Positions 1 to 6,102 of a stretch of DNA of 7,718 bases are shown here, piece after piece. The stretch is from Phycisphaera sp. (lineage in GTDB: Bacteria; Planctomycetota; Phycisphaerae; Phycisphaerales; Phycisphaeraceae): assembly GCA_029287335.1 (NCBI GenBank), contig JARFRI010000033.1, forward strand, positions 1-7,718. The letters are read 5' to 3'. Within the stretch, counting starts at the first letter, position 1; each line of letters starts with the position of its first letter. A program made the translations under genes and the position numbers. Below the pieces are notes generated by a model that searched no databases, was not told the origin of the DNA, and worked only from the letters and a program-made list of their open reading frames with translations.

Positions 1-35
1 CCTCCGCCATCTCCCACGCGCTTACAAAACGAACC

Positions 36-41
36 TATAAT
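36..41 (+). promoter_or_regulatory. candidate -10 box (TATAAT) for the pilM-led cluster
   Basis: A perfect TATAAT lies 95 bases before the ATG of the PilM-like gene, which would give a 5' leader of about 90 nt. No good -35 hexamer is visible at 16-18 bp spacing (the sequence there reads roughly CCCACG), and there is no extended TG motif. The match is therefore only half a sigma-70 promoter. An almost perfect palindrome (53-65, core ATGCGCAT at 56-63) sits just past the expected start site and could be an operator, but a site this short can also occur by chance. Confidence 0.35.
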
Positions 42-126
42 CTGTCCGTTATCGAATGCGCATCGTTGTTGCGCTGTTCATCTCGCCACACCCCCGTGTC
101 GCGAGTTAATTGCTAGCTCTGCGATT

Positions 127-133
127 GGAGTGA
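127..133 (+). promoter_or_regulatory. ribosome binding site of the PilM-PilN-like gene
   Basis: GGAGTGA ends three bases before the ATG at 137, with GGAG six bases from it. The TGA at 131-133 is an in-frame stop, so 137 is the first possible start in this frame. Together these fix the start of the gene. Confidence 0.75.
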
Positions 134-136
134 TTC

Positions 137-2506
137 ATGTCGACTAAGAAAGAAGCCTGGGGTATCGAGGTTGGGGTTCAGGCAATCAAGGCGATGAAGT
201 TAGGGCGCAGCGGCAACGGCGTGACGCTACTCGACTTCGACTGCATGCCTTTCAAGCAAGTCCTGACAACGCCCGATCTCAACGTCGAAGAAGCGATCCG
301 CGTCAATCTCGACGCGCTGGCGACCAAGCACGAGTTCGACAAATCCACGGTCGTCGTCTCGGTGCCCGGTCACATGGCTTTTGCCCGCTTCGCGAAGCTC
401 CCGCCGATTGAGTCGAGCAAGGTCAAGTCGATCGTCGCTTACGAGGCTCAACAGCAGATCCCGTTCCCCATCGATGAAGTCGAATGGGACTATCAAGTGT
501 TCGCCCAGGAAGACGCCCCGGACATCGAAGTCGGCATCTTCGCGATCACCAAGGAGCGGGTCGCGAAATTCCTGTCTAACTACCGATCCGTGGGCTTGCG
601 TGTCGATATGCTCACGCTTTCGCCGGTCGCGGTTTACAACGCTTTTGCGAACGAAAACGCGGGCGGCACCGGCCACGGCAGCGGAACGGTCTACCTGGAT
701 ATCGGCACGACGTCGACCGACATCATCGTCGTCGAGGACGAGACCATCTGGCTGCGGACATTGCCCTTGGGCGGCAACCACTTCACCCAAGCCCTGATGA
801 AGCAGTTCAAGATCAGCTTCGCCAAGGCCGAGAAGCTCAAACTCGAGGCGGCGACCAGCAAGTACGCCAAGCAGATCTATCAGGCGATGCGTGGTGTCTT
901 CAATGACCTTGTCACCGAGATCGAGCGATCCCTAGGCTTCTACACCTCGCTGAACCGCGATGCGGAATTGACCCAGATCGTCGGCGTCGGCTCGACTTGG
1001 AAGCTCCCGGGCCTGCAGAAGTACATCAAGCAAAATACGCGCATGCAGGTGATCCGACCCGATGGCTTTGCACAGCTTGAGGTCGAGGACCGCCGTGCGG
1101 CGGAGTTCTCATCCGTTGCGGTCAATATGGCCACGGCTTACGGCCTCGCGCTGCAAGGCCTGGGGATGGGCGTGGTCGATGCCAACGTCCTGCCCCAGAG
1201 CGTGCTCAAACAACGGATGTGGAAGGCCAAGCAGCCTTGGATCCTCGCGGCCGCGGCATGTGTCGCAGGTGCCGCGGCCTTGGGCCCGATCACGCAATTC
1301 CTGGAGAGCCAGAGCTTCAACAGTGTCTGGAATGCATCGCGTGACGATATCACCGCAACGATTGCCGAAGCTCAGGAAGCCAAGAACACATACGACACCG
1401 TTCAGACCAGCGACCCTCGGCCGGGTATCCGCAATTACCGTCGGAGCTTCGATTACGCAAACCTCTATACCGGTTTATACGAAGACGTCACCAATGCGAT
1501 GTCAACGATTCAGCCGCACAAGGCCTTTCAATCGCTTAATTGGGACAACCCTGATGCGGTAAAGCTAGCAAGCGAGGTCCCTCGCCGTGATCGTGATCAG
1601 ATATGGGTCACAAGTGTCACGACGCAGTACCAGGCCCCGACCGCTATCGTGCAGGTGGTCGACCCTGATTCACAAGGTGAGCCGATCCCCTCGTCTGGAG
1701 AATTCCCCAGCGGCGATGGGCAGAGCTTTAGCCCTGATGTCGGCACGGGCTCGGCTTCGCTGCAGCCTGTTCCCTTCCCCACAATCCAAACACCTGGCCA
1801 AGACGCTCAAGTTGAGCCCGAAGGGGAATCCTCTACCAACGCGGGTTCGATGGCTGACCAACTAAAAGCACTGAAGGACAGCCCCGCGCCGCGAATCATC
1901 GTCACCGTCAGCGGCGAGACAACGATGAACGGTGCCGAGATATCGCGGGTACTCAACCAGAAGGTTGTCGACTGGATGAAGAAAAACGCGATCCGCCCGG
2001 ACCGCCCGTATATCGTCTTGCCTGAGCTGAAAGACCCGCGTTTCTCGCCAAGAGCAACCACCAACTTGGGGAGAGGTGCGACAGGCTTTCGTGGCGCTTC
2101 AAACCAAGACGGCTTGAGCCCCGTGCCGACCCCCAAAACGCAAGAGAACGCACCAGCCGGTGGTGGTTTCTCCCCGCCAGGGGGTGGCTTCAGTGTCCCC
2201 GGCAGAACAGGGGAGGCTAAAATCCTCGAAGTGAAGACCCCGGAGGGCTGGTACGCAAAACTTGGCTCGTCCAGCTCGGGTTTCCCGATCGATGCGCTGT
2301 ACCCGCGTCGCCCCATGACAACTGAAAAGCGTGAGGGGGACTACAACTTTACATTCAAGTTTGAAGTCATCCTCTTGTCTCCCGACGAGGCACGAAAGAC
2401 GATCTTGCCCGCCAAACCGCAAGAGATCGACCCTGCTGATCCAACACCCGACCGTGAGCCTGTCTCGCCAACCGCGGCGAACCAGACCCAGGAGGACCGA
2501 GCATGA
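137..2506 (+). CDS. pilM: PilM-type actin-like ATPase fused to a membrane-anchored PilN-like region (GspL-like architecture)
   Basis: This 789-residue protein is likely the cytoplasmic and inner-membrane scaffold of a type IV pilus or type II secretion machine. Residues 8-340 read as a PilM fold. The phosphate-1 loop starts at G9-I-E-V-G13, phosphate-2 is D188-I-G-T-T-S-T-D195 followed by the G212-G213 turn, and the adenosine-site loop is near 281-293 (IVGVGSTWKLPGL). PilM alone is usually about 350 residues. Here the chain continues with ANVLPQ (349-354), which resembles the NLLP motif by which PilN tails bind PilM. A membrane helix (about 368-389) follows, then a short helical stretch (about 400-420) and a periplasmic part. 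In that part, residues 587-631 (strand, helix, strand) and 735-747 (strand) fit a split ferredoxin-like fold, separated by a Pro/Gly-rich insert with two GGGFS copies near 675-686. The start is fixed by an in-frame stop at 131 and GGAG at 127. The PilM assignment is firm; the PilN part is inferred from order and motifs. Confidence 0.88.
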   Translation: MSTKKEAWGIEVGVQAIKAMKLGRSGNGVTLLDFDCMPFKQVLTTPDLNVEEAIRVNLDALATKHEFDKSTVVVSVPGHMAFARFAKLPPIESSKVKSIVAYEAQQQIPFPIDEVEWDYQVFAQEDAPDIEVGIFAITKERVAKFLSNYRSVGLRVDMLTLSPVAVYNAFANENAGGTGHGSGTVYLDIGTTSTDIIVVEDETIWLRTLPLGGNHFTQALMKQFKISFAKAEKLKLEAATSKYAKQIYQAMRGVFNDLVTEIERSLGFYTSLNRDAELTQIVGVGSTWKLPGLQKYIKQNTRMQVIRPDGFAQLEVEDRRAAEFSSVAVNMATAYGLALQGLGMGVVDANVLPQSVLKQRMWKAKQPWILAAAACVAGAAALGPITQFLESQSFNSVWNASRDDITATIAEAQEAKNTYDTVQTSDPRPGIRNYRRSFDYANLYTGLYEDVTNAMSTIQPHKAFQSLNWDNPDAVKLASEVPRRDRDQIWVTSVTTQYQAPTAIVQVVDPDSQGEPIPSSGEFPSGDGQSFSPDVGTGSASLQPVPFPTIQTPGQDAQVEPEGESSTNAGSMADQLKALKDSPAPRIIVTVSGETTMNGAEISRVLNQKVVDWMKKNAIRPDRPYIVLPELKDPRFSPRATTNLGRGATGFRGASNQDGLSPVPTPKTQENAPAGGGFSPPGGGFSVPGRTGEAKILEVKTPEGWYAKLGSSSSGFPIDALYPRRPMTTEKREGDYNFTFKFEVILLSPDEARKTILPAKPQEIDPADPTPDREPVSPTAANQTQEDRA
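2491..2496 (+). promoter_or_regulatory. ribosome binding site inside the end of the upstream gene
   Basis: GGAGGA lies six bases before the ATG at 2503, within the last codons of the PilM-PilN-like gene. It is a near-consensus Shine-Dalgarno sequence. With the ATGA overlap at 2503-2506 it points to translational coupling, so the two proteins are probably made in related amounts. Confidence 0.75.
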
Positions 2507-4113
2507 AAAACCTCATCGAAATGATTAAGTCAAACCCCTTGGTCACCGCTTCAGCGATCGTTGCGGCCTTGGGTCTTGTCCTGCTCGGGTACTTCTACGT
2601 CGTCGCGGCGCCAAACTACAGCGAAGCCAAATCCGAGCTGCTCAAGGAGCAAAAGCAGCGTCAAGACCTGCTCATGAATGTCTCGGTCCCGTTGCCCAAT
2701 AAGGACCCCAATGCACCGGCGGATATGGAGCCGGTCGTGATCAATCAGGTCGTGATCAAAGACCTGGGTGAAATCTACACGACCATCCAACAACACTACG
2801 AAGACATCCTCGCGATTGCGAAGGACAAAAACGCGCAGAATCACCTCGGCGTCCTGCTTGGCGGAAACGCGATCTGGCCAGACGCCAACACGACCCAGTT
2901 CTTCAGCCTGTACGTGCGTGCGGCGTCGGACTACACCGATCATTTCAAAGCGCTTTTTGATGTCCAGTCGTCTAACAACTGGAACATGCCGGTCTTCTCG
3001 GCAGGCAGCCCGCCGACTCGCGCCGAGCTTGAAATGATCTTGGCCCGGTCGGCTTTTGAGTTCATCAGCAGTGTTGGTGCGCAGAGCGCTTCTGATCTGA
3101 GCCAAAGTCAAGCCGAGCAACTCTTTGCCGAACAGCGCATGACGCTGATGAACGCACTCAACGATCGTGCTCGCCGAATCAACCTCTACGTCTCACTGCC
3201 TCCAGACCAGGACCGATTCGCGCCGGCCGACTTAACAGACAAGCCTGCCGACGGCGGCCCCGCTCCGGGACAGGGCTTTGCGGTTGGTGGGCTGCCAGGT
3301 GGCGCTTCCAAGACAAACAACGCAACGGCCCAGTACCCCTTTGTGATCGCGCCTTGGGCATTTTCGGATCAGCCCCCAGCACCCGACCAACTCTGGGAGG
3401 GCCAGGTCCAGCTCTGGATCATGCGCGACATCATGATCGCCATCAGCCGAATGAATAATGTTGGCGGCACGGTAAAGACGCTCGGCCCCGACGGCTCAAT
3501 CCGTGATGAAGACGCCAATGCCGTGAACAGCCCCATCAAGCGATTGCTTGAGCTCAAGACCCTCCCGGGCTATGTCGGCTTGCACAACACCGGCGCGGCA
3601 CTGGGCGGGGTAGAAAGTAATCCGGCTTTTGGTGGTGGTCCAACGACGAATACCTTTAATAACTCGGGTGCCGCAACGGCGCTGCCGGGCTCGACGACCC
3701 CGAGCATCTACCCAACCCCACCGGCGCAGCTTGCACCGAAGCAGGCCACCGATCGTGCGGTCGAGCATTTTGGGATCACCCCAACAGGGCGTGTCTCAAA
3801 CGGCATCTTCGACGTTCGGCACACACAGCTCGTGATCGATATCGAAGCAGACAAAGTCCCCGCGTTTATCGAGTCGCTACGGAAGGTCAACTTTTTGACC
3901 GTCGTCAAGGCTGAGATCACCGATCTTGATGAGTATGAGCTTTTGGAAGAAGGCTATGTCTACGGCCACCGCGATGTGGTGCGTGCCAAACTTGTTATCG
4001 AGTCTCTCTGGTTCCGTAACTGGACACAGGACCTGATGCCGAAATTGGTTAAAGAAAAGCTGCTGATCATTCAGCCCGCCAATGCGCTGCAGCAAGAGCC
4101 AGAGCAGTTCTGA
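2503..4113 (+). CDS. single-pass inner-membrane protein, PilO/GspM-like by topology and C-terminal fold
   Basis: The protein has 536 residues, against about 200 for a typical PilO. A short positively charged tail (K2, K9) precedes one hydrophobic helix (about 13-35). A charged, coiled-coil-like segment (about 40-57) follows, then a long helical region. Two low-complexity linkers are visible, at about 247-277 (Gly/Pro/Ala) and 367-413 (Gly/Asn/Thr/Pro). Residues 436-504 look like a ferredoxin-like beta-alpha-beta-beta unit: strand LVIDIEA (443-449), helix VPAFIESLRKV (452-462), strand FLTVVKAEITD (464-474), an acidic loop, and strand VRAKLVIESLWF (493-504). This resembles the C-terminal part of PilO, where the helix carries a similar F-I/L-x-x-L pattern. 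The start overlaps the previous stop as ATGA and has a strong GGAGGA, so co-expression with the PilM-PilN-like protein is well supported. The PilO equivalence is an inference from neighbour, topology and this segment. No family signature is strong enough to name the gene. Confidence 0.65.
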   Translation: MKNLIEMIKSNPLVTASAIVAALGLVLLGYFYVVAAPNYSEAKSELLKEQKQRQDLLMNVSVPLPNKDPNAPADMEPVVINQVVIKDLGEIYTTIQQHYEDILAIAKDKNAQNHLGVLLGGNAIWPDANTTQFFSLYVRAASDYTDHFKALFDVQSSNNWNMPVFSAGSPPTRAELEMILARSAFEFISSVGAQSASDLSQSQAEQLFAEQRMTLMNALNDRARRINLYVSLPPDQDRFAPADLTDKPADGGPAPGQGFAVGGLPGGASKTNNATAQYPFVIAPWAFSDQPPAPDQLWEGQVQLWIMRDIMIAISRMNNVGGTVKTLGPDGSIRDEDANAVNSPIKRLLELKTLPGYVGLHNTGAALGGVESNPAFGGGPTTNTFNNSGAATALPGSTTPSIYPTPPAQLAPKQATDRAVEHFGITPTGRVSNGIFDVRHTQLVIDIEADKVPAFIESLRKVNFLTVVKAEITDLDEYELLEEGYVYGHRDVVRAKLVIESLWFRNWTQDLMPKLVKEKLLIIQPANALQQEPEQF

Positions 4114-4156
4114 TCACGGACGAATAAGTAACGATACACCCAGTTGTAAACGCCTC

Positions 4157-4160
4157 GGAG
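4157..4160 (+). promoter_or_regulatory. ribosome binding site of the third cluster gene
   Basis: GGAG stands seven bases before the ATG at 4168. An in-frame TAA at 4147-4149 rules out an upstream start. The 54-base gap before this gene (4114-4167) shows no clear promoter or hairpin, so the gene is probably read from the same transcript as the two before it. Confidence 0.65.
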
Positions 4161-4167
4161 TAACACG

Positions 4168-6102
4168 ATGTCAGCACCCCGCATAAAAGACGCCAGTTTT
4201 ATCCAGCTCCATATCGAGAAATTGATCCTGGCAGTTGGCCTCCTTGTTTTCGCAGTGGGTGTTTTCTTGTTTGTCCTGGGTAATCCGTTCGCGATTGAGC
4301 TCAACCGCCAGACGTATGACGATCCTGCGCAAGCGGTTAATGTGCTGGTCAGGACAGATGAAGCCCTTGAGCGTGGCCTGCAGGACCCCAAGCCCCTCCC
4401 GGAAATCGAGACCCCTGAGTTCCGCGAAAACTTCATCGCAATGATCGATCAGCGGATTGATTCGGAGTCCCGACTCGCCTCGCTCTCGAATCCGGGCCTG
4501 ACCGAGGGGGCGACCTATCCGGACAGGCCCGAACCATCACGCTACACACTGGTCTACCCGCCAGCCCCCAAGAACATCAAGCACGTTTCAGGCACCGATG
4601 TATTGGACAAAGAGTTCAACCTCGCAGCGACCAAACAGTTCTTCGAGCTCTGGGGTAAAGATCTGGATGAGCCGGGCGACTTCACCATGTTCATCGCGTC
4701 GGGTGAGTTCGATATCTACGAGTGGGTCACCCGCTTGCAGGCCGACCCCAAGACCCCGGGCGATATCAAGATTCCTGTGGGTATCTGGGCCCAGCGATTT
4801 GGAATCGCCGGCGTCGCTCTACTCCGCGAGGAGTGGGACCCTGCACAAGGGCGATGGGTTGACCGGAAGATCGTTGAACCGCTCCCCAGCCAGTACCGCG
4901 TGCTCGAAGACGACACAGCACCGGTGGAGACGAACGAAGCCCTGGCCGAGATCGCAAAGCTCCGTGAGGGGCAAATTGAGCTGGCCCAACCGGACCTGCC
5001 TTGGCTCTCGGGATTCGTACAGGCTGTCGCGCCCGGCGATGAAAATGCCGGCGTTGGCGTGGATGGCTTCATCCAACAACTCAACGACGAGAACATTGGA
5101 CCCAAAGAAAAAGAAATCCTCAAGCTCGAAGAAAAGATCAAACAGATCGAAGAACGCCGAGCCCGTCAAAAAGGCCGTAACCCCGGCGGTCGACCAGGGG
5201 GTGACTTCGATGCGCCTGGACCAACGTCCGATCGGCCCGATTCCAGCCAGCGTCAAATCGACAGCCTCCGCGAACGGATCGAACGCCTCCGACCACAGGC
5301 CGAACGTGAGAAAGAAAATCGGCGTCGTCTGGCGGAAGATCGCCGATTGCGTGAGGAAGAGCGAAGGCGACGTGAAGAACTGCAAAATGCGCGTGACCGC
5401 TCAGTGTTTGGTGGCGGGCCAGACCCGATTGATCAGGCCAATGTCGCAGGCATGAACCTGAAAGAAGGCTCCACCCTCCGCGTCTGGGCGGCCGACCCGA
5501 GCATGCGCCCGGGCAAGACCTACCGCTACAAACTACTGGTCAGCGTCATCAACCCGCTCTACGCGGTCCCGCGCCTCGCAGCCGATCAACTCGATGAAAA
5601 CAAGAGTCGTGCGGCGCTGCTACCGACAGAAGATGAAATCGAAGCCATGTCATGGATCGGCCCGATCAAGGTCGAGCCCAAGTCACGCTTCTTTTACACC
5701 GCTGGCCGTGAGAGCAGCGCCAGCATCGATATCTATCGTCGATACAACGGCAAACTTGTGTATCAGGATTTTGATGGTTCGCCTGGCGACATCATCGGAT
5801 CGGTTAAAGAGGTCGAGGACGAATTTGGCCAAGTCGAAAAAGTCGATATGAGTGTGGGCGCAATACTGGTGGATATCGAGCGACACCGCGACCCACTCTC
5901 CACGGGCTCAACCGTTAATTCAATGATCTTCATGGACGCCGAGGGCAACATCCACGAGCGCATCGAGTCGCTCGATAAGTCCAGCCCCGAGCGTAAAGAG
6001 CTCAGTGACGAGTACAAAAATGGAGCCGAAAAGCCGCTGCGTCCTGCAGATGGCACGAGGCCTAGCGGACCAGACTTTGATCCAGGCTTCAATGATTTTT
6101 AA
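4168..6102 (+). CDS. single-pass membrane protein with a charged coiled coil and C-terminal beta-rich domain; unknown family
   Basis: I do not recognise a named family for this 644-residue protein. A short basic tail (R5, K7, K18) leads into one membrane helix (about 19-38), with no cleavage site or lipobox cysteine, so it is most likely an anchored protein facing the periplasm. Residues 40-300 are mixed, with no clear motif. Residues 313-335 and 360-411 are very rich in Arg, Glu and Lys with heptad-like spacing, and a Gly/Pro/Asp linker (about 336-358) separates them. Residues 435-575 look like a beta-rich domain. It opens with LRVWAADPSMRPGKTYRYK (437-455), which resembles an edge strand and turn of an immunoglobulin-like fold, and ends near VGAILVDIER (563-572). 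The acidic tail is disordered (Pro, Gly, Asp). Third place after PilM/PilN-like and PilO-like genes, plus the single anchor, suggests a PilP- or GspC-like role linking the platform to an outer-membrane secretin. That is inference only. Confidence 0.6.
   Translation: MSAPRIKDASFIQLHIEKLILAVGLLVFAVGVFLFVLGNPFAIELNRQTYDDPAQAVNVLVRTDEALERGLQDPKPLPEIETPEFRENFIAMIDQRIDSESRLASLSNPGLTEGATYPDRPEPSRYTLVYPPAPKNIKHVSGTDVLDKEFNLAATKQFFELWGKDLDEPGDFTMFIASGEFDIYEWVTRLQADPKTPGDIKIPVGIWAQRFGIAGVALLREEWDPAQGRWVDRKIVEPLPSQYRVLEDDTAPVETNEALAEIAKLREGQIELAQPDLPWLSGFVQAVAPGDENAGVGVDGFIQQLNDENIGPKEKEILKLEEKIKQIEERRARQKGRNPGGRPGGDFDAPGPTSDRPDSSQRQIDSLRERIERLRPQAEREKENRRRLAEDRRLREEERRRREELQNARDRSVFGGGPDPIDQANVAGMNLKEGSTLRVWAADPSMRPGKTYRYKLLVSVINPLYAVPRLAADQLDENKSRAALLPTEDEIEAMSWIGPIKVEPKSRFFYTAGRESSASIDIYRRYNGKLVYQDFDGSPGDIIGSVKEVEDEFGQVEKVDMSVGAILVDIERHRDPLSTGSTVNSMIFMDAEGNIHERIESLDKSSPERKELSDEYKNGAEKPLRPADGTRPSGPDFDPGFNDF
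6099..6102. other. shared convergent stop codons (TTAA)
   Basis: The TAA ending the rightward cluster (6100-6102) and the TAA ending the leftward acyltransferase gene (6099-6101 on the other strand) are built from the same palindromic TTAA. No room is left for a terminator between the genes, and I see no good stem-loop with a U-tract in the adjoining 100 bases on either side. Transcription of each gene probably continues into the 3' end of the other. Confidence 0.9.

Noticed and set aside
1..10. Possible divergent gene start (ATGGCGGAGG on the minus strand) at the left edge
   Set aside because: Only three codons are visible and the purine stretch before it touches the ATG, which is too close for a normal ribosome site. 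It cannot be supported.
106..123. Possible small hairpin (GCGAG ... CTCTGC) just before the first gene
   Set aside because: The stem is about five pairs with a bulge and an 11-base loop, too weak to call a regulatory structure or terminator.
227..790. 187-residue open frame on the minus strand inside the PilM domain
   Set aside because: Its sequence is Arg/Asp/Val-rich with no motif. It lies opposite a well-supported gene and is a codon-bias shadow.
2551..3120. 189-residue open frame on the minus strand opposite the PilO-like gene
   Set aside because: Its composition is that of a shadow frame, it shows no recognisable domain, and the plus-strand gene has a strong ribosome site and a membrane helix.
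4598..5455. 285-residue plus-strand frame inside the third gene
   Set aside because: It is Ser/Arg/Pro-rich with no motif. The other frame has a membrane helix, coiled coil and ordered domain, so this is an out-of-frame reading.
5653..5665. Palindrome GATCGGCCCGATC inside gene 3, with a similar partial copy near 5229
   Set aside because: The one-base centre cannot form a hairpin, it lies in coding sequence, and short GATCGG-type words are expected in this base composition.
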